In this document: in pieces, positions 10,194 through 19,949 of the stretch
How positions within the stretch are numbered: the stretch's first letter is position 1
How the letters are laid out: each line of letters starts with the position of its first letter
Origin: Pectobacterium brasiliense
GTDB taxonomy: Bacteria; Pseudomonadota; Gammaproteobacteria; Enterobacterales; Enterobacteriaceae
Assembly: GCF_013449685.1 (NCBI RefSeq)
Contig: NZ_JACDSF010000021.1
Location: forward strand, 1 to 42,681
Length of the DNA: 42,681 nucleotides
Direction of reading: 5' to 3'
The notes under the pieces: generated by a model
Seen by the model: only the letters and a program-made list of their open reading frames with translations
What the model was told of the DNA's origin: nothing
Databases searched by the model: none
Translations under genes and position numbers: made by a program

Positions 10194-11441
10194 ATGATGA
10201 TGACGGAATTTTCCAGCCTGAATGCACTCTCCGGCAAACGAATCGTGCTGGGTATCAGCGGCGGCATCGCCGCGTATAAGTGCCCGGAACTGGTGCGACG
10301 CCTGCGTGATGGCGGAGCCGATGTACGCGTTGTCATGACCTCTGCAGCTAAAGCGTTCATCACGCCACTGACGCTGCAAGCCGTCTCCGGCTACCCAGTA
10401 TCAGACGACCTGCTTGACCCCGCGGCGGAAGCCTCAATGGGTCACATCGAGTTGGGAAAATGGGCTGATTTAGTCATTCTCGCCCCAGCGACTGCCGATC
10501 TGATCGCACGCGTCGCTGCTGGCATGGCGAATGACCTGCTCACCACGATCTGTTTGGCGACATCCGCTCCCATCGCCGTTGTCCCTGCGATGAATCAGCA
10601 GATGTATCGCGCAGAGCCCACGCAGGACAACCTGCGCACGCTGGCCGCGCGTGGTTTACCGATCTGGGGGCCGGATAGCGGCAGTCAGGCGTGTGGCGAC
10701 GTTGGACCAGGCCGCATGATCGACCCAATGGAGATTGTCGGGCTGGCGCAGCGTCATTTTTCTGCCATCAACGATCTGCAACATCTGAACATTCTGGTCA
10801 CCGCTGGGCCGACGAGAGAAGCGCTGGATCCCGTTCGCTTTGTCACCAACCACAGCTCTGGGAAAATGGGCTTTGCTATCGCACAGGCCGCGGCTGCCCG
10901 TGGTGCGAATGTCACACTGGTAAGCGGCCCAGTGTCGCTCGTCACACCGCAGGGCGTCACACGTATCGATGTCGTTAGCGCGCTAGAGATGGAAAACGCG
11001 GTGATGGCACACGCGGCCCAGCAGCACATTGTTATCGGCTGCGCGGCGGTTGCCGACTACCGCGCCAAACATATCGCCGATGAGAAGATTAAAAAACAGA
11101 ATCAGCAGGGCGATGAAATGACTCTCACCCTGGTCAAAAATCCGGATATTATCGCCGGTGTCGCCGCCATGACGAAAAATCGTCCTTATGTTGTCGGGTT
11201 TGCTGCCGAAACCCAGAATGTGGAAGAATACGCCCGACAAAAACTGGCGCGTAAAAAGTTGGATCTGATTTGCGCGAACAACGTCTCTCTTTCCGGGCAT
11301 GGTTTTAACAGTGAAACCAATGCGTTACACCTCTTTTGGCAAGGTGGTGACACGCTGTTGCCGCAGTGCGACAAGCGTCTGCTTGGCCAAAAATTAATCG
11401 ATGAGATTATCAGCCGTTATGATGAAAAAAATCGACGTTAA
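10194..11441 (+). CDS. coaBC: Bifunctional phosphopantothenoylcysteine synthetase/decarboxylase
   Basis: This fused enzyme joins cysteine to 4'-phosphopantothenate (CoaB, CTP-dependent) and decarboxylates the product (CoaC, FMN-dependent) in coenzyme A synthesis. The N-terminal flavoprotein half has [10 protein letters not shown], the His-containing [10 protein letters not shown] segment, PAMNQQMY and the substrate-flap Cys in [11 protein letters not shown]. The CoaB half starts at [16 protein letters not shown] and has NHSSGKMG and the lysine-rich EKIKKQ loop. An in-frame ATG at 10164 overlaps the predicted -10 element, so one of three tandem ATGs from 10194 is the real start. The 3' end overlaps dut by 23 bases, consistent with co-transcription. 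Confidence 0.96.
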
Positions 11442-11877
11442 GATTGTTGACCCGCGCGTTGGGCAGCAATTTCCGTTACCGACCTATGCCACACCGGGTT
11501 CTGCTGGACTCGATCTGCGTGCCTGTCTGGATCAGGCGATTGAACTCAAAGCAGGGGAAACCACGCTTATTCCAACCGGGCTGGCGATTCACATTGCCGA
11601 TACGGGGCTGGCGGCAGTTATCCTGCCCCGCTCCGGACTGGGCCACAAGCACGGCGTGGTGCTGGGGAATCTGGTGGGGCTGATTGATTCGGACTACCAG
11701 GGACAACTGATGGTTTCCGTCTGGAACCGTGGTCAACAAACGTTCACGGTTGAACCAGGCGAGCGCATCGCACAGATGGTTTTTGTGCCCGTCGTTCAGG
11801 CCGAATTTAATCTGGTCGAAGATTTCGTCGGCAGCGAACGTGGAGAAGGCGGCTTCGGCCACTCTGGCCGTAGCTAA
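11419..11877 (+). CDS. dut: Deoxyuridine 5'-triphosphate nucleotidohydrolase (dUTPase)
   Basis: Dut hydrolyses dUTP to dUMP, which keeps uracil out of DNA and supplies thymidylate synthesis. All five trimeric-dUTPase motifs are present: [38 protein letters not shown] and the C-terminal P-loop-like [11 protein letters not shown]. The start at 11419 gives [15 protein letters not shown], 152 residues, as in E. coli; the longer frame from 11401 is not supported. It begins inside the end of coaBC. Confidence 0.97.
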
Positions 11878-12001
11878 CGCGATCCAGCCACCCCATAGTG
11901 TAAAAATTCCTATAAGCCACAGCGCCGACTCAAACGGGAATGGCAACTGTGGTGCTAACGGGTGCTTGTCAGTCAAATATTTAGCAAGGGTCTTTTCAGA
12001 C

Positions 12002-12598
12002 ATGGCAGAAAAAGAAAATACGAAAAGGAATCGCCGCGAGGAAATTTTGCAGGCGCTGGCGCAGATGCTGGAATCCAGCGACGGTAGCCAACGTATCACC
12101 ACGGCAAAACTGGCTGCGAACGTCGGCGTGTCCGAAGCGGCGCTCTACCGGCATTTCCCCAGTAAAACGCGGATGTTTGATAGCCTGATTGAATTTATTG
12201 AGGATAGCCTGACCACCCGCATTAACCTGATTCTGCAAGACGAAAAAGAAACGTTTAATCGTCTTCGTCTGATTTTGCTGCTTATTTTAGGGTTTGCGGA
12301 ACGAAATCCGGGTCTGACTCGCATCATGACCGGCCATGCGCTGATGTTTGAACAGGATCGCTTGCAAGGGCGGATTAACCAGCTATTTGAGCGTATTGAA
12401 TCGCAACTGCGTCAGGTGTTGCGCGAGCACAAGCTACGCGATGGCAAAGGTTTCCAGCATGATGAAACGCTGCTAGCCAGCCAACTATTAGCATTTTGCG
12501 AAGGGATGTTGTCGCGCTTCATTCGCTCTGAATTCCGCTATCGTCCGACGCAGGAATTCGACACCCGTTGGCCGCTGCTGGCTGCACAGCTGAACTAA
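12002..12598 (+). CDS. slmA: Nucleoid occlusion factor SlmA
   Basis: SlmA is a TetR-fold DNA-binding protein that binds specific chromosomal sites and blocks FtsZ assembly over the nucleoid. The N-terminal helix-turn-helix ([20 protein letters not shown], about residues 33-52) and the helical C-terminal FtsZ-interacting domain are intact. The product has 198 residues, the E. coli length. The same frame is open far upstream into dut, but the family N-terminus [16 protein letters not shown] fixes the start at 12002. It follows dut after 124 bases. Confidence 0.97.
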
Positions 12599-12699
12599 AC
12601 GCCGCTCTTCGAGATTAAAACCCGCCAGATATTCCTGCCGGGTCCGACCGTTGACAAACCTATTTGCCAAACGGAAACGGGGTAACGGAATAGAAGAGT

Positions 12700-12800
12700 A
12701 AAGCGTTTGCGCCAGGGATGGCGCAATCCGAGCTTACAGGGACGTACTTGTAGCGTCTTTACGATCTATCCGTTACTCCCGCTCTACAGGCTTTGTCAGC
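12700..12800. repeat. Possible dispersed intergenic repeat between slmA and pyrE
   Basis: The gap between slmA and pyrE holds GCGCCAGGGATGGCGC, a short palindrome with GAT/ATC-like centre, followed by CCGAGCTTACAGGGACGTAC. I associate this string with an intergenic repeat that is common in soft-rot enterobacteria and often misread as a small gene. The boundaries are approximate, and this identification is from memory. Confidence 0.4.
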
Positions 12801-12824
12801 AACCTCGGGTTCCTGACTCACACG

Positions 12825-13466
12825 TTAAATCCCGTACTGCTCACGATAGGCTTTCACCGCATCCAGATGCGCTGCCATTTCTGGTTTTTCCGCTAGATAA
12901 GCAATCAAATCCGTTAGCGTAATAATCGAAATCACCTTGCACTGATAGTCGCGTTCCACTTCCTGAATCGCGGACAGGTCGGCGCGGCCGCGTTCCTGAC
13001 GATCCAGCGCAATCATCACCCCCGCCAGCGTCGCCCCGTGTGCACCGATGATCTCCATCGATTCGCGAATCGCCGTCCCGGCCGTAATCACGTCATCCAC
13101 CAGCATCACGCGGCCCTGTAATGGGCTGCCGACCAGACTGCCGCCCTCGCCATGGTCTTTGGCTTCTTTGCGGTTGAAACAGTACGGCAGGTCACGATCG
13201 TGATGTTCTGCCAGCGCGACAGCAGCGGTAGTCGCAATCGGAATGCCTTTGTAAGCTGGCCCGAACAGCAGATCGAACGCCACGCCAGAATCAACCAAGG
13301 CCTCCGCATAAAAACGCCCCAGTAAGGCCAGGTCACGCCCGGTATTAAACAGCCCGGCGTTAAAGAAATAGGGACTGATACGCCCAGATTTCAGGGTAAA
13401 CTCGCCAAACTTCAATACCTGCTTGCTGAGTGCAAACTCAATAAACTGGCGCTGGTAGGCTTTCAT
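12825..13466 (-). CDS. pyrE: Orotate phosphoribosyltransferase
   Basis: PyrE converts orotate and PRPP to orotidine 5'-phosphate in pyrimidine synthesis. The PRPP-binding motif [16 protein letters not shown] lies in the second half, and the N-terminal helices ([20 protein letters not shown]) match the family. The 213-residue length equals the E. coli enzyme. It follows rph after a 104-base gap that contains a terminator hairpin, the arrangement used for UTP-sensing attenuation in E. coli. Confidence 0.97.
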   Translation of the reverse strand: MKAYQRQFIEFALSKQVLKFGEFTLKSGRISPYFFNAGLFNTGRDLALLGRFYAEALVDSGVAFDLLFGPAYKGIPIATTAAVALAEHHDRDLPYCFNRKEAKDHGEGGSLVGSPLQGRVMLVDDVITAGTAIRESMEIIGAHGATLAGVMIALDRQERGRADLSAIQEVERDYQCKVISIITLTDLIAYLAEKPEMAAHLDAVKAYREQYGI

Positions 13467-13530
13467 TACGGCATCTCCTCGTCTTACGGGTTAATCACGT
13501 TATCGATCAGAATTAAAAATTGATCAGACA

Positions 13531-13556
13531 TAAAAAAAGCGACCATCTGGTCGCTT
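13531..13556 (-). terminator. pyrE attenuator
   Basis: On the minus strand AAGCGACCA and TGGTCGCTT form a 9-bp stem with a tiny loop followed by seven T. It sits between the rph stop (13571) and the pyrE start (13466). In E. coli, coupling of rph translation to RNA polymerase at high UTP controls read-through at the equivalent hairpin; the same role is inferred here. Confidence 0.85.
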
Positions 13557-13570
13557 ATCGCTTTAACAAA

Positions 13571-14287
13571 TCAATCGATTAAGGCCGCTTTCTGCGCCTG
13601 AACGATGGTATCAATTCCCCCTCGGGCTAGCGCCAGCAGGGTGAGCAATTCTTCGTGGCTGAACGGCTCGCCTTCGGCCGTCCCTTGCACTTCAATCATG
13701 CGACCGTCTTCGGTCATGACCACATTCATGTCGGTTTCCGCAGCGGAATCTTCCACGTATTCCAGATCGCACAGCGCTTCGCCGTTCACGATGCCGACGG
13801 ACACCGCGGCGATCATGCCTTTCATCGGGTTCTTTTTCAGCTTACCCTTGGCAACCATCTGGTTCAGCGCATCGGCCAACGCCACGCAGGCACCGGTGAT
13901 GGACGCCGTACGCGTGCCGCCGTCCGCCTGCAAGACATCACAGTCGAGCGTAATGGTGTATTCGCCGAGCACTTTCAGGTCGATTGCCGCACGCAGGGAA
14001 CGCGCAATCAGGCGCTGAATCTCCAGTGTCCGACCACCCTGCTTACCTTTGGCGGCTTCACGCGAGTTACGGCTGTGCGTCGCACGCGGCAACATGCCGT
14101 ATTCGGCGGTGACCCATCCTTGTCCCTGGCCTTTCAGAAAGCGCGGAACACCCTCTTCTACCGTGGCATTGCATAACACTTTGGTATCGCCAAATTCGAC
14201 TAAAACGGAACCTTCAGCGTGTTTCGTGTAATGACGGGTGAATGTAAGGGGGCGTACTTGCTGTGCACTTCGGCCTGTTGGGCGCAT
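13571..14287 (-). CDS. rph: Ribonuclease PH
   Basis: RNase PH is a phosphate-dependent 3'-5' exoribonuclease that trims tRNA precursors. The sequence contains the RNase PH signature [20 protein letters not shown] and the conserved N-terminus [16 protein letters not shown]. It is full length at 238 residues; the E. coli K-12 frameshift is not present. It is the promoter-proximal gene of rph-pyrE, and its translation near the stop codon is expected to influence the attenuator. Confidence 0.97.
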   Translation of the reverse strand: MRPTGRSAQQVRPLTFTRHYTKHAEGSVLVEFGDTKVLCNATVEEGVPRFLKGQGQGWVTAEYGMLPRATHSRNSREAAKGKQGGRTLEIQRLIARSLRAAIDLKVLGEYTITLDCDVLQADGGTRTASITGACVALADALNQMVAKGKLKKNPMKGMIAAVSVGIVNGEALCDLEYVEDSAAETDMNVVMTEDGRMIEVQGTAEGEPFSHEELLTLLALARGGIDTIVQAQKAALID

Positions 14288-14383
14288 GGCTCATCTCCGG
14301 TGGGTCAATGAAAACTGCCGCGCATTATACACGAAATCACTCACGTTGCGGGAAAGCGGCATCAGAAAGCCATACCTTGAACT

Positions 14384-14410
14384 TAGGGTATAACCTGAGG
14401 TTATACCCTA
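14384..14410. promoter_or_regulatory. 27-bp perfect palindrome upstream of the peptide cluster
   Basis: Arms 14384-14396 and 14398-14410 (TAGGGTATAACCT and its complement) pair perfectly around a single G. The core TAACCTGAGGTTA is T-N11-A with dyad symmetry, the general shape of a LysR-family binding box. It lies 79 bases before the epimerase ATG, and a LysR gene closes the cluster. No T-run follows, so a terminator is unlikely. Binding by that regulator is an inference. Confidence 0.6.
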
Positions 14411-14488
14411 CTGATGAACAAGTATTCGTCAGTGATGATGCATCATGAAATAGTCCATTCATCCCCTGAGCGTTGATGAGAGAAAATC

Positions 14489-15457
14489 ATGATGCGGCAT
14501 ATGCAAATTGAAACGGTCAATCTGCCACTAGCCCGTCCTATGGCGGCTGAAAACGGGACGCGTCGTGCAGTTACCGTTATCCGCGTCGCGTTGGAAGAAA
14601 AAGGATTTATTGGACAAGGCGAATGTACGCCAGTCGCCCATTATGGCGAGTCCGCCGACAGCGTATGTCGCCAGCTCTCTGCGGTCCGTGAAGCAATAGA
14701 ACACGGCCTGACCATCGAACAGCTCCAGAAAGATTTATCACCGGGTGCGGCCAGAAATGCGCTGGACTGCGCGCTGTGGCGGCTCAACACCGCCTTGGAA
14801 AAACAGACGCTGTGGCAGCGCGTTGGCATTCATCCCCCCACATCTGTGGTCTGTGCGCAAACGTTGGCGCTCGACAGCGTGGAGAGAATGGCCGCCGCCG
14901 CCTCCAATGCCGTTTCCCACGGCACTCTGCTGCTGAAAATCAAACTGGATCGCGAGCTGATTCTGGAGAAGGTCGCCGCCATTCGTGCCGCCGCGCCCAA
15001 CGCCAGATTGATTATCGATGCGAGAGCGAGCTGGAGCGGGTTGGATTTACATAGCCTGTCTACCGCTCTGCTGCCTTATCAGGTCGCCATGATTGAGCAA
15101 CCGCTTCCCGTCGGTAAGGACGAGGATTTACAGCGGTTTTCTCACCCGATTCCGATCTGCGCGGACGAAAGCTGCCGCCACAGCGGAGACATCGTCGGGC
15201 TGCGCCGTCGTTACGACATGATCAACATCAAGCTGGACAAATGTGGCGGGCTAACCGAAGCGCTGGCGATGGTGCGCGAAGCCCACTTTCACGGCCTGCG
15301 CATTATGGTCGGCTGCACGCTGGGCTCGTCAATGGCGATGGAAGCCGCCCTGCCCGTCGCCGTCGATGCCGAGCACGTCGATCTCGACGGCCCTATCTGG
15401 CTGGCCGCCGACAGTTCGCCTTATCTGACCTACAACCTTGGCCGAATTTGGCTATGA
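14489..15457 (+). CDS. Dipeptide epimerase, L-Ala-D/L-Glu type (YcjG/YkfB-like)
   Basis: This is an enolase-superfamily enzyme of 322 residues. The acid-base and metal residues can be placed: the KIK pair at Lys150 and Lys152, metal ligands Asp177 (LIIDA), Glu203 (MIEQP) and Asp226 (CADES), and the opposite-face base Lys248 (INIKLDK). This pattern matches the E. coli L-Ala-D/L-Glu epimerase, which inverts the second residue of murein-derived dipeptides so that they can be hydrolysed by ordinary peptidases. The start ATG follows GAGAGA. It is the first gene of the peptide cluster, between rph and the ABC transporter. Other dipeptide specificities are known in the family, so the substrate is not certain. 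Confidence 0.88.
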   Translation: MMRHMQIETVNLPLARPMAAENGTRRAVTVIRVALEEKGFIGQGECTPVAHYGESADSVCRQLSAVREAIEHGLTIEQLQKDLSPGAARNALDCALWRLNTALEKQTLWQRVGIHPPTSVVCAQTLALDSVERMAAAASNAVSHGTLLLKIKLDRELILEKVAAIRAAAPNARLIIDARASWSGLDLHSLSTALLPYQVAMIEQPLPVGKDEDLQRFSHPIPICADESCRHSGDIVGLRRRYDMINIKLDKCGGLTEALAMVREAHFHGLRIMVGCTLGSSMAMEAALPVAVDAEHVDLDGPIWLAADSSPYLTYNLGRIWL

Positions 15458-15500
15458 CGCCATTAACCTCAGTAACCCTAAATCATCAACCGGAGTGACC

Positions 15501-17372
15501 ATGACGGATATCATGCACGCGGGTGCCGCCACAGCACCCGGTAACGCCCCCAGGCCTGTACTGGAAATCGACGATCTGAGCGTCAGCTTTAGCGGCCGTT
15601 CCGGCACGCATCAGGCGCTAAAAGGCATTTCCTTTACCGTGAATAAAGGGGAAGTGGTCGCCGTGGTCGGCGAAAGTGGTTCAGGCAAGTCCGTAACCTC
15701 ACTCGCCGTGATGGGGCTGCTGGCGGACTCTGCCAACATCGAACGTGGTGCGCTCCGTTTCACCGCACGCGACGGCAAGCAGCATGACCTGCTGAGCATG
15801 AAAGCGGAAGCGCGTCGTAAGCTGCGCGGCCGCGATCTCGCCATGATTTTTCAGGAGCCGATGACTTCGCTTAATCCGGTACTGAAAGTCGGCGATCAGC
15901 TCACCGAAGCGCTGCTTGACCACAAAATTTGCGATGCCGCGAGTGCGGACAAAAAAGCCCGTGAGCTACTGCACAAAGTGCGCATCGCAGACGTCGATCG
16001 CGTGATGAAAAGCTACCCGCACTCGCTGTCCGGCGGAATGCGCCAGCGTGTGATGATTGCACAGGCGCTGGCCTGCGATCCGCAGTTGTTGATTGCCGAT
16101 GAACCGACCACCGCGCTGGACGTCACCGTGCAGGCTCGCATTCTGCAAATCCTGCGTGACCTGCAACAGCAGAGCGACATGTCTGTACTGTTTATCACTC
16201 ATGATATGGGTGTAGTCGCGGAAATCGCCGACCGCGTGGTGGTGATGTACCGTGGCGAGATTGTAGAGCAAGGCACCGTCGAACAGATTTTTGCCGCACC
16301 GCAACATCCTTATACCCAGTCGCTGCTAGCCGCTGTACCGAAGCTGGGCGACATGCGCGATAGCCTCTGGCCAAAACGCTTTCCTTTACTGGGGCAAGCT
16401 GCCGATCCGGAAAACAGTGAACAGGTTACCGCCCGTTATGACGCCGAGCCGCTGTTGGATATTCGCGGGCTGAGCGTGTATTACCCGATGCGCAGCGGGA
16501 TTTTATCCACCATCACTCACCACGTTCATGCGGTAGAGCAGATTGATTTCAACGTCTGGCCGGGCGAAACGCTGGCTATCGTCGGGGAAAGCGGCTGTGG
16601 CAAATCCACCACCGGACGCGCCCTGCTGCGTCTGGTACAGAGCCAAGCCGAAAGCATTCATTTTCAGGGCAACGAGATTTCCCAGATGAAAGAGCGGGAT
16701 TTCCAGCCGCTGCGCCGGGAAATGCAGATGGTGTTTCAAGACCCGTACGCCTCGCTCAACCCGCGCCTGACGGTCGGCTTTACCATCGCCGAACCGCTGC
16801 TGCTGCACGGGCTGGTGAAATCGCTGGAAGAAGCGACACCGCAGGTGCAGGCGCTGTTAAAAAGTGTCGGCCTGCTGCCAGAGCATGCACGTCGTTATCC
16901 GCACGAGTTTTCCGGCGGACAGCGTCAGCGTATCGCGATTGCCCGCGCGATGGCGCTACAGCCACAGGTCATCATTGCTGACGAAGCCGTTTCGGCGCTC
17001 GATGTGTCGATTCAGGCGCAGGTCGTCAACCTGATGATGGATCTCCAGAAGAAAACCGGCGTGTCGTGGATTTTCATCTCGCACGATATGGCCGTTGTCG
17101 AGCGCATCGCGAACCGCGTCGCGGTGATGTACCTCGGCCAGATTGTGGAGATCGGCCCGCGCCAGTCGGTGTTTAACGATCCACAGCATCCGTATACCCG
17201 CCGCCTGTTGGCTTCGGTACCGATTGCCGATCCAACCCGCCGCGGCGCACGCCAGTTTGACGACAGCGAAATCCCCTCACCCTTGCGTAAAGCAGGCGAG
17301 GCCGTCGCCAAAACGCGCTACCGAGAGGTCGCGCCGCAGCACTGGGTCGCCGACAACGAATCGGCCGCCTGA
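15501..17372 (+). CDS. Fused double ATP-binding subunit of peptide ABC importer (GsiA-like)
   Basis: A 623-residue protein containing two complete ABC ATPase domains, like E. coli GsiA (glutathione importer). Domain 1 has Walker A GESGSGKS, signature LSGGMRQRV and Walker [13 protein letters not shown]. Domain 2 has [18 protein letters not shown] and [12 protein letters not shown]. Each is followed by the oligopeptide-type C-terminal region containing HPYT. The same frame is open back to 15438, but the ATG at 15501 has GGAG 5 bases upstream and is preferred. It energises the permease encoded by the two permease genes downstream. GsiA-like does not mean glutathione-specific here. Confidence 0.9.
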   Translation: MTDIMHAGAATAPGNAPRPVLEIDDLSVSFSGRSGTHQALKGISFTVNKGEVVAVVGESGSGKSVTSLAVMGLLADSANIERGALRFTARDGKQHDLLSMKAEARRKLRGRDLAMIFQEPMTSLNPVLKVGDQLTEALLDHKICDAASADKKARELLHKVRIADVDRVMKSYPHSLSGGMRQRVMIAQALACDPQLLIADEPTTALDVTVQARILQILRDLQQQSDMSVLFITHDMGVVAEIADRVVVMYRGEIVEQGTVEQIFAAPQHPYTQSLLAAVPKLGDMRDSLWPKRFPLLGQAADPENSEQVTARYDAEPLLDIRGLSVYYPMRSGILSTITHHVHAVEQIDFNVWPGETLAIVGESGCGKSTTGRALLRLVQSQAESIHFQGNEISQMKERDFQPLRREMQMVFQDPYASLNPRLTVGFTIAEPLLLHGLVKSLEEATPQVQALLKSVGLLPEHARRYPHEFSGGQRQRIAIARAMALQPQVIIADEAVSALDVSIQAQVVNLMMDLQKKTGVSWIFISHDMAVVERIANRVAVMYLGQIVEIGPRQSVFNDPQHPYTRRLLASVPIADPTRRGARQFDDSEIPSPLRKAGEAVAKTRYREVAPQHWVADNESAA

Positions 17373-17460
17373 AACACGATGCCATGACAATAAAACAGTC
17401 ATAAAAAACAAAGTATTAACAAAACACAACACACGTTCATAGCTGACCAGGAGAGAAACC

Positions 17461-19002
17461 ATGAAGCCATTTGTTCGCCGCTCTGCCGTTGCCCTCGGGC
17501 TCTCACTGTGTCTGGCGGCTGTCGCCCAGGCGCAAGACCTTCGCATTTCCATCTATGCCGATATCACCGGACTCGACCCGCACGATACCTCGGACACGCT
17601 GAGCTACTCCATTCAGAGCGGCATCTTCGAGCGTCTGTTCCAGTTCGATAATAAAATGAAGCTGGTGCCGCGTCTGGCGACGGGCTACACCAGTAACGAC
17701 ACCGCCACCGAGTTCGTCATTACGCTGCGCGAAGGCATCACCTTCCAGGACGGCGCGCCGTTTAACGCCGACGCCGTTAAAGCTAACCTCGACCGTCTGG
17801 CCGATCAGAGCAAAGGCTTAAAGCGCAACAGCCTGTTTAACATGGTGCAAAGCGTCACCGTGCTGTCGCCGACGCAGGTCAAAATCGAGCTGAACAAATC
17901 CTTCGGTGCCTTTGTGAATACGCTGGCGCACCCGTCTGCCGTCATGCACAGCCCGGAAGCGCTGAAGAAATACCCAGACGAAGCACAGCTGCGCGTGCAT
18001 CCCGTCGGTACTGGCCCGTTCAAATTCACCGAATGGCAGCAGGGTAAAGACGTGAAGCTGGTGAAATTCGACAACTACTGGCAGAAAGGCTGGCCAAAAG
18101 TCGACAGCGTGACCTTCTACCCAACGCCGGAAGATTCCACCCGTGTGGCGTCACTGAAATCCGGTCAGGTCGATGCCGTGTATCCGCTGCCTTCCGATCT
18201 GATCGGCACCGTACAAAACGACAGCAAGCTGGCGATTCAGCGCGACCCGAGTATTTATCAATTCTGGCTGGCGATGAACAACCTGCGTCCACCGCTGAAC
18301 GATATCCGCGTGCGTCAGGCGCTGAACTACGCCATCAACCGCGACATCTGGCTGAAAGTTGGCTTTGCAGGCATGGGCGTTCCTGCCTCTTCTGCGATGG
18401 CACCAGACGTGCAGTTCTTCGCACGCCAAACCTCGCCGAACTACACCTATAACCCAGAAAAAGCCAAGGCGCTGCTGAAAGAAGCGGGCTACGCCAACGG
18501 CCTGAGCCTGAAGCTGTGGACGACGAACCGTACCGACTACATCCGTAGCGCGCAGTTCTTCAAACAGCAGTTAGAGCAGGTCGGCATCAAGGTCACCGTT
18601 ACCCCGATGGATTCCGGGATGCGTAACGCCAAGCTGTTTGGTGTTAAAGATCCGAAAGACGCCGAATTTGACCTGTTCTACAACGGCTGGTCTCCGTCTA
18701 CCGGTGATGCTGACTGGGCACTGCGTCCGCTGTTCGCGACAGAGTCCTGGGTGCCGGTTGCGTATAACGTTTCCTACTACAGCAATCCGGTAACGGATAA
18801 AGCGATTACCGCTGGGCTGGCGACGGCCGATAACGACAAACGTGCTGCGGCTTATGCGGATGCACAGCGTCAGATTTGGCAAGATGCACCAGTGGTCTTC
18901 CTGGGCTCGCCGGACAACGTTGTCGGCAAAACCAAGAACCTCGACGGCGTCTACATGCTGGCTGATGGCTCACTGATCTTCGATCAGGCTGAATTTAAGT
19001 AA
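17461..19002 (+). CDS. Periplasmic peptide-binding protein (GsiB-like, SBP family 5)
   Basis: A 513-residue precursor with a clear signal peptide (basic MKPFVRR, hydrophobic core, predicted cleavage after AQA near residue 24). The mature protein is a family 5 solute-binding protein with the conserved ITLREGITFQDGAPFNADAV segment (about residues 86-105). The full-length match is to E. coli GsiB, including the VGTGPFKF and ALNYAINRD segments. It should capture peptides in the periplasm and deliver them to the permease. A good ribosome-binding site (AGGAGAG) precedes the start, and the 88-base gap after the ATPase gene may allow extra expression of this subunit. Confidence 0.9.
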   Translation: MKPFVRRSAVALGLSLCLAAVAQAQDLRISIYADITGLDPHDTSDTLSYSIQSGIFERLFQFDNKMKLVPRLATGYTSNDTATEFVITLREGITFQDGAPFNADAVKANLDRLADQSKGLKRNSLFNMVQSVTVLSPTQVKIELNKSFGAFVNTLAHPSAVMHSPEALKKYPDEAQLRVHPVGTGPFKFTEWQQGKDVKLVKFDNYWQKGWPKVDSVTFYPTPEDSTRVASLKSGQVDAVYPLPSDLIGTVQNDSKLAIQRDPSIYQFWLAMNNLRPPLNDIRVRQALNYAINRDIWLKVGFAGMGVPASSAMAPDVQFFARQTSPNYTYNPEKAKALLKEAGYANGLSLKLWTTNRTDYIRSAQFFKQQLEQVGIKVTVTPMDSGMRNAKLFGVKDPKDAEFDLFYNGWSPSTGDADWALRPLFATESWVPVAYNVSYYSNPVTDKAITAGLATADNDKRAAAYADAQRQIWQDAPVVFLGSPDNVVGKTKNLDGVYMLADGSLIFDQAEFK

Positions 19003-19020
19003 TCGGTCAGGGAGAACGCC

Positions 19021-19941
19021 ATGTTTGCTTATATCGTCCGACGTTTGCTGGAAATGATCCCGGTTCTGCTGGTGGTCTCCCTGTTAGTGTTCGGTTTTAT
19101 AAAACTGCTGCCGGGTGACCCGGCACGTATTTACGCCGGTGCTGACGCGACCATTGAGGCGGTGGAAGCCGCTCGTCAGCAGTTAGGATTGAACGACCCG
19201 CTGCCGCAGCAGTATGTCCACTGGCTCGGCGGCCTGTTCAGCGGCGATCTGGGTGTGACATACCGCACCCAGCAGCCGGTTATCGACGTCATCAGCAAGA
19301 GTTTTATGCCCACCATGTGGCTGGCGCTGGCGGGCTTTGTCTGGTCGGTGCTGCTCGGCCTGCTGATCGGCGTGGTGTCCGCGCTCAAGCGTGGCAAATG
19401 GCAGGACTGGACGCTGATGAGCTTCGCGGTCGGCGGAATTTCCATGCCGCCGTTCTGGCTCGGCCTGTTGCTGATTCAGTTTGTCGCCATGCCGTTCGGC
19501 GTCTTTTCCGTCAGCGGCTTTAATCAACCCAGCGACATCATTCTGCCCGCACTGACGCTCGGGGCATCGGTAGCGGCCGTCATGGCACGCTTTACCCGCT
19601 CCGCGTTTCTGGAAGTCGCGCAGGAAGACTACGTCCGCACCGCTCGCTCCAAGGGGCTGCGCAATCGGCTGGTCACCTGGAAGCACGTGATGCGTAACGC
19701 GCTGATCCCAGTCATCACCATGCTGGGGCTGCAATTCGGCTTCCTGCTCGGTGGCTCCATTGTGGTCGAAAGCGTGTTTAGCTGGCCGGGTCTGGGCTGG
19801 CTGCTGATTGAATCAATCAAGACGCAGGATCAGCCGGTTATTCAGGCGCTGGTGATGCTGTTCGTGTTTGAATTTATTGTCATTAACCTGTTGGTCGACC
19901 TGCTGTACGCGGTGGTCAATCCGGCGATTCGCCTACGTTAG
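19021..19941 (+). CDS. Peptide ABC transporter permease (GsiC-like)
   Basis: A 306-residue inner-membrane protein with about six hydrophobic helices. The N-terminus (YIVRRLLEMIPVLLVVSLLV) and the GDPAR segment match the DppB/GsiC permease type. The cytoplasmic EAA loop, DYVRTARSKGLRNRLVTWKH, contacts the ATPase. Its length is the same as E. coli GsiC. It starts 18 bases after the binding-protein gene and precedes the second permease by 8 bases. Confidence 0.93.
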   Translation: MFAYIVRRLLEMIPVLLVVSLLVFGFIKLLPGDPARIYAGADATIEAVEAARQQLGLNDPLPQQYVHWLGGLFSGDLGVTYRTQQPVIDVISKSFMPTMWLALAGFVWSVLLGLLIGVVSALKRGKWQDWTLMSFAVGGISMPPFWLGLLLIQFVAMPFGVFSVSGFNQPSDIILPALTLGASVAAVMARFTRSAFLEVAQEDYVRTARSKGLRNRLVTWKHVMRNALIPVITMLGLQFGFLLGGSIVVESVFSWPGLGWLLIESIKTQDQPVIQALVMLFVFEFIVINLLVDLLYAVVNPAIRLR

Positions 19942-19949
19942 GAGACACG

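Noticed and set aside
11729-12001. Long upstream extension of the slmA frame into dut
   Set aside because: SlmA proteins begin at the Met at 12002, and the extension only reads the end of dut in another frame.
12707-12922. 71-codon frame between slmA and pyrE
   Set aside because: It runs through a probable dispersed intergenic repeat and into the end of pyrE, and has no family match.
13605-14231. Several open frames opposite rph
   Set aside because: They mirror the high-GC codon pattern of rph and have no ribosome-binding sites or family match.
14384-14410. Intrinsic terminator reading of the 27-bp palindrome
   Set aside because: No T-run on either strand follows the stem.
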